This document shows, one piece after another, positions 49,077 to 58,023 of a DNA stretch of 64,000 nucleotides. The stretch's first letter is position 1; the number at the start of each line of letters is the position of its first letter. The stretch spans positions 124,001 through 188,000 of the forward strand of contig NZ_JANHDI010000009.1 in NCBI RefSeq assembly GCF_024494595.1, given 5' to 3'. The notes under the pieces are model-generated. The model was not told where the DNA came from, did not search any database, and was given only the letters and a program-made list of their open reading frames with translations. The DNA comes from Halobellus rarus (GTDB lineage Archaea > Halobacteriota > Halobacteria > Halobacteriales > Haloferacaceae). The position numbers were made by a program, and so were the translations under genes.

Positions 49077-49763
49077 ATGAGGCTCGTCGCTGAATTCGAG
49101 ATATACTGCGACGCGCTCCCGCTCGTCGAGGTAGCAACGACAGTACCCGAGGCAACGATACTCCTCGAACTGCAATTCAACCACGGGGAACGACCGCTGT
49201 TTCTCGTGACCGTGACTGACGGGTCGCACCAACCGGTTGCGAACGCTCTAACTGACGCCTATGACGTCGGTGAATGGACGCTTATCGGACAGGCCGGTGA
49301 CACGCGTCGGTATCAGGTGATCCCCTCGCTCAGTTTCGAGCAACAACTTGGCGTCCATATCGACGACCTCGCGGGTCTTGAGGCGCTTGCCAGGGCAGAC
49401 GCGATCATCGAACGGATCGAGGTATTACCGGACGGCTGGCGACAGACGGGCTGGTTTGCCACCCGAGACGCGTTCAACGAATTCTCGGCGTTCTGGCAAC
49501 AGAACGCCGATTTTCAGTTGTCACGCCTCACTCGTGACGGTGAGTCCGAACCGCCAGGTGACGGGCTGACCGACCAGCAGCAGGAGGCACTCCGGACGGC
49601 GTACGAACTGGGCCATTTCGATATCCCCCGTCGGGCATCGCTGCAAGAAGTCGCCGCAGAGTTAGATATCTCTGCGTCGTCGGTTTCTGAGCGGTTGCGT
49701 CGTGCCCAAACGCGGCTCATCGAGGAGACAGTGGCGACGACCTGGCCGCCGCTCCCCGATTGA
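49077..49763 (+). CDS. HTH_10 (bat-like) transcriptional regulator
   Basis: 228 residues (MRLVAEFEIYCDALPLVEVA). N-terminal sensor-like part of about 155 residues. HTH_10 is at the end: GLTDQQQEALRTAYELGHFD, then PRRASLQEVAAELDISASSV and SERLRRAQTRLIEETV. It lies 70 bp after the hydrolase operon on the same strand and may regulate it or the alpha/beta hydrolase that follows. Confidence 0.92.
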   Translation: MRLVAEFEIYCDALPLVEVATTVPEATILLELQFNHGERPLFLVTVTDGSHQPVANALTDAYDVGEWTLIGQAGDTRRYQVIPSLSFEQQLGVHIDDLAGLEALARADAIIERIEVLPDGWRQTGWFATRDAFNEFSAFWQQNADFQLSRLTRDGESEPPGDGLTDQQQEALRTAYELGHFDIPRRASLQEVAAELDISASSVSERLRRAQTRLIEETVATTWPPLPD

Positions 49764-49854
49764 CGTCCCACACGCTGGAGCACGTCCGCACTTAAATGGC
49801 CGGATGGCTGAGAGATAACGATTCCCCAGTCCCGTCCAAACTACGACACGCACA

Positions 49855-50661
49855 ATGCAGACGGTCACGTCAGCAGATGGCACAAGCATCGCTTACGAAC
49901 ACCACGGAGAAGGGCCGCCGCTAATTCTCCTTCACGGCGGATCCGCTCCCCAGTACTGGACGCCCATAGTCCCTCGATTCGTCGACGATTACACCGTTGT
50001 CATCCCCCATCGACGCGGAGTTGGGGAAAGCGGCGACTCCGAGGAGTATAGCCTCGATCGGGGAGTCGAAGATATCCGTGCGGTCATTGATGCAGTCGAT
50101 GGAACGCCGGTTCTGTTCGGGCATTCGTTTGGCGGTCTACTGGCGATCGAAACCGCCCGAACTGCACCAGTCGAGGCGCTTGTCGCGTACGAACCGGCAG
50201 TCCTCGTCGGTGAGTATAAACAGCAGGCCGACCTCGCGTCCCAGATGCAGGCGCGAATCGACGACGGGGAACGCCGACAGGCGATGAAGTTCTACATCCG
50301 CGAGGTGATGCACGGTGGCGACGTCGATGACCTCGACGGCTGGCTCGACGAGTGGCCGCCGTGGCCAGACATTGTCGCGCTGACCGAGAACATCGCGCGG
50401 ATCAACCGCGCCATCGAGCAGTACCGTCTCCCCGAGTCGTTAGACATCGACGCACCAATACTCCTACTGACCGGAACCGAGGGGCCGCCCCATCTTCGAG
50501 ACGGCATCCGTGCGGTTGACGAAGCCCTCTCGGACAGCCAGTTCGTCGAGTTCGAGGGCGTCGGCCACGGCGGTCCAACAGAAGCACCAGATCGCGTCAC
50601 CTCCGAGGTTCGCGCCTTCATCGACGGGAAAGAGACACCCGTCCCCGAGAGGAGCGACTAA
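49855..50661 (+). CDS. Alpha/beta hydrolase
   Basis: 268 residues (MQTVTSADGTSIAYEHHGEG). The oxyanion motif is PLILLHGGSAPQYW, and the nucleophile elbow is VLFGHSFGGLLAIE, with Ser in GHSFGG. The acid is probably in LLTGTEGPPHL or nearby, and the histidine in EGVGHGGPTEAPD. No signal, so cytoplasmic. An esterase, lipase or epoxide-type hydrolase; substrate unknown. Convergent with the HTH_10 gene at 50679. Confidence 0.92.
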   Translation: MQTVTSADGTSIAYEHHGEGPPLILLHGGSAPQYWTPIVPRFVDDYTVVIPHRRGVGESGDSEEYSLDRGVEDIRAVIDAVDGTPVLFGHSFGGLLAIETARTAPVEALVAYEPAVLVGEYKQQADLASQMQARIDDGERRQAMKFYIREVMHGGDVDDLDGWLDEWPPWPDIVALTENIARINRAIEQYRLPESLDIDAPILLLTGTEGPPHLRDGIRAVDEALSDSQFVEFEGVGHGGPTEAPDRVTSEVRAFIDGKETPVPERSD

Positions 50662-50678
50662 CACCGAATTACCCGACA

Positions 50679-51359
50679 TCATTTCGTAGTGGAACGGTCT
50701 TCGTAGAGCGACACAAGTCGCGCCTCTGCTTTTCGCAGATGGTTTGCGGCGGTACTTTTCGAACAACCCACCTCATCAGCAACTTCTCGAACGCTCGCTC
50801 GGCGAGGGATTTCGTAGTACCCGCGTTCCCGTGCAACTTCGAGCACCTCTTCTTGCCGGTCGGTCAACGCTGTGGCTTGCGACTCCCTGTACGCGTCGTA
50901 TTCCCCGAGGCGGTTGACCGACACAGAGAGGTGATCGGGAAGGTTGGCGACCAGATCTTGGAGGGAATCTTGTTCGCCAGCGATCTCGAAGAGCATCTCA
51001 CCATCGGAGCCGTATTCGATTGGTGGGACGACGAGCAGTTCCGTATCGGTGAGGAGGGCACGGAGGCGACTGGCGAACCCCTGTGCTGTCTCCTGAATGT
51101 AGACGTAGAAACTGCGGTCATCAACCGGTGTTACATCGTACTCTTCGATGGTTTCCACGGCGTCAAGTGCCGCAAGGTACTCTTCGCGTCCCTCTCTCGT
51201 GTCTCCGACGATGTGGAGCAAGGTGGTGATGTACGCAGGGTTCGAGAAGTTCCAGTGCCGTAGGTGCGCTCGTTGAATCGAGTCTTGTTCGACGAGGAAT
51301 TGATGCATCGGGTGTCGCGCCTCGGGCGGGAAGCGAATCTGTAACTGGAGGTACCGCAT
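50679..51359 (-). CDS. HTH_10 (bat-like) regulator divergent from P450
   Basis: 226 residues from ATG at 51359 (MRYLQLQIRFPPEARHPMHQ). The N-terminal domain of about 150 residues is followed by ALTDRQEEVLEVARERGYYE, then PRRASVREVADEVGCSKSTA and ANHLRKAEARLVSLYED. The upstream in-frame sequence to 51500 is not native. The start lies 85 bp from the divergent P450 gene, so P450 is the likely target; an A/T-rich patch (TTCGGGAATAATAAAAAGGG) lies between. Confidence 0.92.
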   Translation of the reverse strand: MRYLQLQIRFPPEARHPMHQFLVEQDSIQRAHLRHWNFSNPAYITTLLHIVGDTREGREEYLAALDAVETIEEYDVTPVDDRSFYVYIQETAQGFASRLRALLTDTELLVVPPIEYGSDGEMLFEIAGEQDSLQDLVANLPDHLSVSVNRLGEYDAYRESQATALTDRQEEVLEVARERGYYEIPRRASVREVADEVGCSKSTAANHLRKAEARLVSLYEDRSTTK

Positions 51360-51444
51360 TAGTGGCGAGATCGTTCGGGAATAATAAAAAGGGGTGGACC
51401 TGTCCGACAGAACACCGGAGTCCGAGTGTTGACAATGGGAGCAT

Positions 51445-52767
51445 ATGAGCACAGATGCGAAGTATCCCCCCGGTCCGCGCGGATTACCAGTTATCGGCAA
51501 TACAATCGATTTGAGTCGTGATATCTTCGCGTTTTTCGAGGAGTTACGCGACGAGTACGGTCGCGTCGCAAGTTACGAGGTGTTCGGGACCGATGCGTGT
51601 ATGATCGCTCATCCGGAAGCTATCCAGCGGATACTCCTCGACGATCACGAAGCCTTCGAGAAGGGCGAGGTGTTGACCCGGAATCTCGCTGACGCGATGG
51701 GCGAGGGACTGTTCGTTACGGGTGGCGATCAGTGGCAGAATCAACGAACACAGGTACAACCGGCGTTCTACAGAGAACGGTTGAACACGTACGTTCCCGA
51801 GATGCGGTCCACTGCGGAAGAGACGGTCGAACAGTGGCGTGACGGGATGGTCGTCGATGTCAACGACACAATGACTGCGACGACGATGGACGTGCTCGGA
51901 CGAACGCTGTTCGGCGTGGACGTGACGGAGAACCCAGTCGTCTCGGAGGCGTCGGATGCAATTCTCGCCAAGTTCGATACGAACCGATTCTGGTCGTTCC
52001 TCCCGGGCCGCCTTCCGACGCCAACGAATCGACGATACAGACGCAAACTCGATGAACTCCAGCAGTTCGTCGATGAGTTGGCTCAACAGCGGCGGAAACG
52101 GGAATATGACAATCGCGGCGATGACCTGCTGTCAATCCTCGTCGGATTTGTCGAATCGAGTGATCTGACACGAGAAGAGTTCCGTGACAACATAATTACG
52201 TTCCTCTTCGCTGGGCACGAGACGACGGCGCTCGGGCTGACGTATACCCTCCTCTGTCTCGCTCAACATCCCGACGAACAGGCTGCGCTCCGAGAGGAAG
52301 TCAATACCGTCTGTGACGGGGATCTGACCGCCGAAGATCTCCCGAAGCTCGAACAAACAGAGAACGCAATCAGCGAGGCGATGCGTCTCTACCCGCCAGT
52401 ATATATGTTCTTCCGGGAAACGGCGCGAGATGTGGAGTTACAAGGATATACCATTCCGGAAGGTACCACCCTGGTCTTACCACAGTGGACTGTCCATCGT
52501 GACCCAGCGTTGTGGGACGACCCGGAAACGTTCCGTCCCGAGCGATTCGCCGCCGAGAACCGCCAAGAGTACGCGTACTTCCCGTTTGGCGGCGGCCCCC
52601 GTCACTGCATCGGAATGCGATTCGCGCGTATGGAAATGAAAACTATCCTCGCAGCGATCCTCAGCGAGTACTCGTTTGAACTTGTGTCTGACCCGAACCC
52701 AAAATTGATCACCAGTACGAACCTCAGGCCCGCCGAACCGATAGAGATAGAACTCCACGAATGCTGA
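51445..52767 (+). CDS. Cytochrome P450
   Basis: 440 residues. The I-helix motif is FLFAGHETTALGLTYTLL, the K-helix ExxR is in ISEAMRLYPPVYMFFRETA, the PERF region is FRPERFAAENRQEYAYFPFG, and the heme-ligand loop is FGGGPRHCIGMRFA with the axial Cys. The N-terminus starts MSTDAKYPPGPRGLPVIGNT, without a membrane anchor, so soluble. A monooxygenase; no ferredoxin or reductase gene is adjacent. Substrate unknown; a lipid or terpenoid is possible. Confidence 0.95.
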   Translation: MSTDAKYPPGPRGLPVIGNTIDLSRDIFAFFEELRDEYGRVASYEVFGTDACMIAHPEAIQRILLDDHEAFEKGEVLTRNLADAMGEGLFVTGGDQWQNQRTQVQPAFYRERLNTYVPEMRSTAEETVEQWRDGMVVDVNDTMTATTMDVLGRTLFGVDVTENPVVSEASDAILAKFDTNRFWSFLPGRLPTPTNRRYRRKLDELQQFVDELAQQRRKREYDNRGDDLLSILVGFVESSDLTREEFRDNIITFLFAGHETTALGLTYTLLCLAQHPDEQAALREEVNTVCDGDLTAEDLPKLEQTENAISEAMRLYPPVYMFFRETARDVELQGYTIPEGTTLVLPQWTVHRDPALWDDPETFRPERFAAENRQEYAYFPFGGGPRHCIGMRFARMEMKTILAAILSEYSFELVSDPNPKLITSTNLRPAEPIEIELHEC

Positions 52768-52952
52768 ATGAATTCAATATCACCCATCCACCGGCTGGAA
52801 TCGACAGTGTATGCCTCGTGACCGAGATATATTCAACCTCGTACGTATAGCGAACGCTGAGACTGCCGATAATTCAGTAGATTCTGTTGCACGGTGCGAC
52901 GCAGACCCATCAAATTTGGCAAATTGATTACAATATTCCAGATATGTCTAGT

Positions 52953-53430
52953 ATGATACCAAATATCCTGATTCCCGACGCGACGGTGATGACCGTCGAC
53001 GAGAAAAAATCGCCTGTATCGAAACGGGACAGTCGTCATCGATGGTGGGGCGATTCGGGAGGTACGGCCATCTGAAACAGAGGACTCGATGTAGCTGCCA
53101 AGACTGTCATCGACGGATGCGACCGGCTCGTTACTAGGGCTGGTCAACGAACACTCCGAACTGACGGCGCTCGCCGGTAGTTCAGCGAGATGGCTCTCGG
53201 CGGGACGTTCGTTGATCCAGGAGCACCACGCAGCTACGACGGGCGAATTCGGGCGACGATTTTCTTCGAAGACGTCCAGCGAGACTGCCTCGAACGTCTC
53301 GATGCAACGCAGTCTCCAGGCGCGGTGCTCGGGGTCCTCGAGGGAGCGATCAAAGCACTCAACGCTGGTGACGTTTCTGAACTCGATTGTGAACTGCTGT
53401 TCGGCCCCGTTCAACAGCTGATTTCCAGCG
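52953..53430 (+). pseudogene. Decayed amidohydrolase gene
   Basis: Pieces in different frames follow the order of an amidohydrolase. MIPNILIPDATVMTVDEKK starts near 52953. NGTVVIDGGAIREVRPSETE follows in a second frame and stops at 53094. Then come DVAAKTVIDGCDRLVT and LGLVNEHSELTALAG (in place of PGLVNxHTHL), then ALGGTFVDPGAPRSYDGRIR. At least four frameshifts are needed, so it is not functional. The metal-binding HxH appears lost. Confidence 0.6.
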
Positions 53431-53631
53431 ATACAACTGTATTTGAAACCGACAAACCGCCGAGGAGGAGCTGTATGCCAGTTTCACTGAGTTCGCAAGG
53501 CGTCCGTTTTCGCACCACAAGCACCGAGTCAATCCGCTCGGAAGAGCCAGTGAGCAGGGTTTCTGGCATAGGAATTAGATGATCGCTCTGCCTCGTTCCT
53601 AACGTAACACCGCCCGGACGTCCGACTTCGG

Positions 53632-55164
53632 TTATTTGTTGCCTAGCGACGCTAGACGGTGCATCTCGTCTTTCATCGCCGGATACAGATCTCGATACAC
53701 GTCGTAATACTCGTCGTATATCGCCGTCCGCGCGGGATTCGCTGGCGTCGTGGTCGCCGCCGTCGTCGACGTTTTGAGCGCGTCGTATCCGTCGAATACG
53801 CCGCTTCCGATCCCTGCGAGGTACGCGCTTCCGAGCGGCGCGCCCAGCGGGTCGCTGACGTATTTCTGCTCGTACCCCGTGATGTCGCTGACGATCTGTC
53901 GCCAGAGATCGCTCTGTGCGCCGCCGCCGATCGCGAAGGTCCGACCGATCGGCACGTCGGCGTGCTCTATCATCTCGAGATTGTGCCTGAACCCGTACCC
54001 CACCCCTTCGAGGATCGCCCGGTACACGTGGTATTTGGTGTGTGACAGCGTCAACCCGGCGATCGTTCCCCGGGCCCGATCGTCGTTGAGCGGGGTCCGG
54101 GATCCGCTGAAGTACGGGAGTACGACGAGCCCTTCCGAGCCGGGATCGATCTCCGCCGCCTCCTCGCTGAGGTGGTCGTATTTCCCCTTCCCAACCCCTT
54201 CGTCGAGCACCGCTTCGCCCGCGAACTGGTCCGCGAACCACTCCGTGATCGCACCCGACGTCGCCATCCCGCCACCGACCGCGTACTTGCCTTCCACGCT
54301 GTGCGGCGTCGACCATACGCCCGGAACCGTCCGCGGTTCGGCGCACGTGGAGTAGACGACGCCGGTCGTCCCGTACATAAACACGGTGTCCCCGGGTTCG
54401 ACGCCGCCGACGCTCAGGAGCGCCGCGATCGCGTCGACCGCGCCGGTCACGACTGGGGTCCCGACCGCGAGTCCGGTCCGTTCGGCGGCGTCGGGCGTGA
54501 CCTCGCCAGCGACCTCCGCCGACCATTTCGTCTCGGGCAGCAGTTCGGGGTCGAGTCCGGCCCTCTCGAACATCTCCGCGTCCCACTCCAATTCCTTGAG
54601 ATTATAGAGAGGGTGAAAAAAGGAGGCGACAGCGTTGTCCATCACGTACTCGTCGGTAAGTTGGGAAACGACGTACCCGACCGCGTCGACGATAGTCTCC
54701 GTCCGCTCGAAAATCTCCGGCTCGTTGCGTTTCAACCAGAGGATCTTCGGTCCGGCCGACTGAAACGAAAGCGAATTGCCGCACACCTCCAAAATTCGCT
54801 CCTCACCGATCCACTCGTTGAGGAGTTTGATCTCTTCCCCGGCGCGCGTGTCGACTCCGTATAGCATCCCGGGTCGAAGCGGAGCTCCCGACTCGTCGAG
54901 CGGCAACACGCTCGGCGCCAATCCGCTGATTCCGATCCCGGCGATCCGCTCGGGGTCGATTTCCGACACCGCCAGCAGTTCCCGGATTAGCTCGGTGAAC
55001 TCGCCCCACCAGATTTCGCTCGGCTCGTGTTCGACCCACCCCGGCTCCGGCGTCGACACCCCGTGTGGGAGCGACGCCGACTCGATCACGTTGAGATCCG
55101 GATCGATCAGGAGCCCCTTCGAGTTCGTGGTCCCGATGTCGAAGCCGAGCAGACACTCGTCCAT
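53632..55164 (-). CDS. FGGY-family carbohydrate kinase (xylulokinase-like)
   Basis: 510 residues (MDECLLGFDIGTTNSKGLLI). The two FGGY halves are present: phosphate loop GFDIGTTNSKG; then GISGLAPSVLPLDESGAPLR; DAVGYVVSQLTDEYVMDNA; and the C-terminal half with FMYGTTGVVYSTCAEPR, LPYFSGSRTPLNDDRARGTI and FAIGGGAQSDLWRQIVSDIT. It phosphorylates a sugar, polyol or keto-sugar with ATP. Similarity is highest to xylulokinase-type members. A second, quite different FGGY kinase lies at 56401. It reads toward the P450 side, away from pdxA, on the same strand as pdxA (54 bp). Confidence 0.92.
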   Translation of the reverse strand: MDECLLGFDIGTTNSKGLLIDPDLNVIESASLPHGVSTPEPGWVEHEPSEIWWGEFTELIRELLAVSEIDPERIAGIGISGLAPSVLPLDESGAPLRPGMLYGVDTRAGEEIKLLNEWIGEERILEVCGNSLSFQSAGPKILWLKRNEPEIFERTETIVDAVGYVVSQLTDEYVMDNAVASFFHPLYNLKELEWDAEMFERAGLDPELLPETKWSAEVAGEVTPDAAERTGLAVGTPVVTGAVDAIAALLSVGGVEPGDTVFMYGTTGVVYSTCAEPRTVPGVWSTPHSVEGKYAVGGGMATSGAITEWFADQFAGEAVLDEGVGKGKYDHLSEEAAEIDPGSEGLVVLPYFSGSRTPLNDDRARGTIAGLTLSHTKYHVYRAILEGVGYGFRHNLEMIEHADVPIGRTFAIGGGAQSDLWRQIVSDITGYEQKYVSDPLGAPLGSAYLAGIGSGVFDGYDALKTSTTAATTTPANPARTAIYDEYYDVYRDLYPAMKDEMHRLASLGNK

Positions 55165-55218
55165 AATCGTCGTTGATTATGGAATACGATATAACAGTTG
55201 CGCCGCCGGAGGGGTCTC

Positions 55219-56226
55219 TCAGGACCGCTGTCGGATCGCGTCCGCGGCGAGCGTAATCCCGGTTATCATACTTTCGGGCGCCGCGATCCCCCTGCCTGCG
55301 ATGTCGTAGGCGGTTCCGTGGAGCGTCGTAGCCCTGACAAACGGGAGTCCGAGAATGAGGACCGTCGCGCCGACGCCACCGCCGTCGACGTGGCTATTGA
55401 CGAAGAGCGGAATATGCCCCTGGTCGTGATACATCGCGACCATACAGTCGTAGTCGTCATCGAGCGCCCGGTTGAACGCGCTGTCGGGCGGGAGCGGTCC
55501 CGACGCATCGATCCCCTCTTCGCGGGCCGCTTCGACGGCAGGAGAGATCTCCTCGCCGTCGAGCGTTCCGATCACGCCGCCGTCGCCCGCGTGAGGGTTG
55601 ATACCGACGACGCCGAGCGACGGGTCCTCGATCCCGGCTTCGGGTAGCTTCTCGTGGGTGACCCGGATGGCGTCGAGGACGTTTTGGGTGGTGACGCGCT
55701 CGATCGCCTCCGACAGCGGAACGTGAATGCTGAGGTGGGTCACGTAAATTGTCCCATCGGTCAGAAGCGCGGTGTGGCTCCCGGTGTCGGTACGATCGAC
55801 CATCATATCGGTATGTCCGGCGTACTCGCTGCCGGCCATCCCGATCGCCTGTTTGTGGATCGGACCGTTGCACAGCCCGTCAACCTCGCCGGAGATCGCG
55901 AGATCGATACTTCTGTCCACGTATTCGAGACTCACTCGTCCGTTCTCGGCACGGAGATCGCCGAACTCGAAATCACCGACGTTGTCGAAATCGACGACGT
56001 CGACGGGACCATCGTCCGTTATCGCGTCGACCCCGTCGACCCGCTGGAGACCGACATTGATCCCGTACCGTTCTGCGAGCGCCTCTAGGTGGTCGTAGTC
56101 CCCGAGGACGACGACGGTCGCGGTCTCCCGAACGCGGTCGCTCGCGACGGCCTTGAGCGTCACTTCGGGGCCGACACCGGCGGGATCGCCCATCGTCACG
56201 CCGATGATTGGCTTTCGTGTCAACAT
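55219..56226 (-). CDS. pdxA: PdxA-family 4-phospho-hydroxyacid dehydrogenase
   Basis: 335 residues from ATG at 56226 (MLTRKPIIGVTMGDPAGVGP). All PdxA markers are present: MGDPAGVGPE, metal-binding histidines in EYAGHTDMM, INPHAGDGGVIG and MYHDQGHIPLF, and HGTAYDIAGRGIA. PdxA proper serves vitamin B6 synthesis. The PdxA2 subgroup oxidises 4-phospho-threonate or -erythronate in sugar-acid breakdown. The neighbours here (kinases, dehydratase, ABC importer) point to the second role. The NAD(P)-dependent product would decarboxylate to a triose-type ketone phosphate. Confidence 0.93.
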   Translation of the reverse strand: MLTRKPIIGVTMGDPAGVGPEVTLKAVASDRVRETATVVVLGDYDHLEALAERYGINVGLQRVDGVDAITDDGPVDVVDFDNVGDFEFGDLRAENGRVSLEYVDRSIDLAISGEVDGLCNGPIHKQAIGMAGSEYAGHTDMMVDRTDTGSHTALLTDGTIYVTHLSIHVPLSEAIERVTTQNVLDAIRVTHEKLPEAGIEDPSLGVVGINPHAGDGGVIGTLDGEEISPAVEAAREEGIDASGPLPPDSAFNRALDDDYDCMVAMYHDQGHIPLFVNSHVDGGGVGATVLILGLPFVRATTLHGTAYDIAGRGIAAPESMITGITLAADAIRQRS

Positions 56227-56364
56227 AGTCCCGTGTGTCACGCAATAGTATTTAAAATTTGTCCGGTTGCGGGCGGGCCGCCGACCGAGCGGCTCTGACG
56301 GGACTGAGTCCAGTTGGCGACGCAGAGTTGATCCGGGAGCGTCGGCCCGACCCCTGTCCATAAG

Positions 56365-56400
56365 GAAAGTTTATATCAAATACCTGCTCACTGTAGGGCA
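56365..56400 (+). promoter_or_regulatory. Promoter of the second FGGY kinase gene
   Basis: GTTTATATCAAATA with its TATA-like core about 28 bp before the ATG at 56401 and AAGGAAA just ahead as BRE-like purines. It fits a nearly leaderless haloarchaeal transcript. The divergent pdxA start lies 140 bp away with ATTTAAAAT as its own TATA-like box. Confidence 0.5.
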
Positions 56401-57930
56401 ATGGAGCCAGTACTGGTAGGTGTCGACGCGGGCACCACGAACATCAAGACCGCGGCGTTCACTCTCGACGGTGAGGAAGTCACGCAGGCGACGCGCGAAA
56501 CACCGCTCGCAACGCCGCAGGACGGCTGGGTCGAACAGGATATGTCGGCGACCTGGGACCGGACCGCCGCGACGATCCGTGACGTGGTCGAGTCTCTCGA
56601 CGACGCCGAGGTGGTCGCACTGGGCGTGACTGCGCAGGGCGACGGCTGCTGGCTGCTCGACGACGACGGCGATCCGGTCAGGAACGCCATCCTCTGGTCT
56701 GACGGCCGAGCAGCGGGATATCTCAACGACTGGAAGGACGACGGCACGGCCGATCGGATCCGCCAGATCACCGGCAGCGACCTGTTTGCGGGGGCCGCGC
56801 TGCCCATCCTCCAGTGGCTCGCGGACAACGAACCGGGGACGATCGCCGACGCCGACACGGTGTTGTTCTGCAAGGACTGGATCAAATACCGGTGTACGGG
56901 CGAACGCGTGATGGACTACAGCGACGCGTCGCTCCCGTTCCTCGACATCGATCAGTTCGAGTACTCCTCGGAGATCCCGGACCTCGTCGACGTTCCCGGA
57001 TTGGCTGATATGCTCCCTCCACTGGCACCCGGCAGCGAAGTCATCGGAACCGTATCCGATGTTGCGGCCGACCGGACGGGACTCCCGGCTGGAACTCCCG
57101 TCATCTCCGGGTTGATCGACATCGCGGCGAGTGCGATCGGCTGCGGTGCGGTCGAGCCCGGGGACAGTTCCTCGGTGGTCGGGACCACATCGCTCAACCA
57201 GACGTTTCTCTCGTCGGTTCCGGTGGAGCTGACGGGCCACGGATTCACGCTGGCGCTGTCTGACGGCCTCTACTGTCGGGCGATGGCGTCGATGGCGGGG
57301 ACCCCGAACCTCGATTGGGCGCTGTCGGAACTGACGCCGGATTGGGACTTCGGGGACGCCGAGCGCGCCGCGAAAGATGTCCCTGCGACGGCCAAAGGGA
57401 TCCTGTATCATCCGTACCTGAGCGCATCGGGCGAGCGGAGTCCATTCAACGATTCGGACGCTCGTGGGCAGTTCGTTGGCCTTTCACCGAACCACAGCCG
57501 AGCGGACGTGCTCCGAGCCGTCTACGAGGGAGTCGCACTCGCGATGCGGGACTGCTACGAGCACATCGAGACCGAGGCTGATCGGATTAGGATGAGTGGC
57601 GGCGGCGCGCGATCGGACCTGTGGTGTCAGCTGTTTGCGGACTGCATCGATGCGGAGATCGCCGTGCCGACCGGGGATGAGTTCGGCGCCCGGGGCGTCG
57701 CGCTCCTGGCCGGCGTCGGGGCCGGCGAGATCGATGATCTGGCGTCGACCGTTCGGGAGACGACGACGTACGAGCAGGTGTGGGAACCGCGCGACCGGTA
57801 TGTCCGAATCTACGACGAGTGGTACGAGACCTACCGTGAGACATACGAGCAAATGAGGGCTGTGTGGCACCGGCGGGCACGAACCGCCGACCGGCTTCGG
57901 GAGGAGACCGGGCTCTCCTACGAGGTGTGA
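56401..57930 (+). CDS. FGGY-family carbohydrate kinase, second copy
   Basis: 509 residues (MEPVLVGVDAGTTNIKTAAF). Features are VVALGVTAQGDGCWLLDDDG, ILWSDGRAAGYLNDW, a YSDASLPFLDIDQFEYS substrate-domain segment, and a C-terminal half with GLIDIAASAIGCGAVEPGD, LYHPYLSASGERSPFNDSD and RMSGGGARSDLWCQLFADC. The TAQGDGxWLLD and SDGRA phrases are close to those in erythritol- and L-xylulose-type kinases. It is divergent from pdxA. Together with the other kinase it suggests two phosphorylation steps or two related substrates. Confidence 0.92.
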   Translation: MEPVLVGVDAGTTNIKTAAFTLDGEEVTQATRETPLATPQDGWVEQDMSATWDRTAATIRDVVESLDDAEVVALGVTAQGDGCWLLDDDGDPVRNAILWSDGRAAGYLNDWKDDGTADRIRQITGSDLFAGAALPILQWLADNEPGTIADADTVLFCKDWIKYRCTGERVMDYSDASLPFLDIDQFEYSSEIPDLVDVPGLADMLPPLAPGSEVIGTVSDVAADRTGLPAGTPVISGLIDIAASAIGCGAVEPGDSSSVVGTTSLNQTFLSSVPVELTGHGFTLALSDGLYCRAMASMAGTPNLDWALSELTPDWDFGDAERAAKDVPATAKGILYHPYLSASGERSPFNDSDARGQFVGLSPNHSRADVLRAVYEGVALAMRDCYEHIETEADRIRMSGGGARSDLWCQLFADCIDAEIAVPTGDEFGARGVALLAGVGAGEIDDLASTVRETTTYEQVWEPRDRYVRIYDEWYETYRETYEQMRAVWHRRARTADRLREETGLSYEV

Positions 57931-58023
57931 CTGCAACGCCGTTGCCGGCGTCGGGGGCGTGCAGCCGGAGCGCACGGATTCGGGCGACCAAATGTATATT
58001 ATGGTTCTGACCGTTGACGCCGT

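Noticed and set aside
53411-54586. 391-codon frame overlapping the first FGGY kinase gene
   Set aside because: Almost half arginine and glycine; a typical shadow of high-GC coding sequence. The kinase frame has all family motifs.
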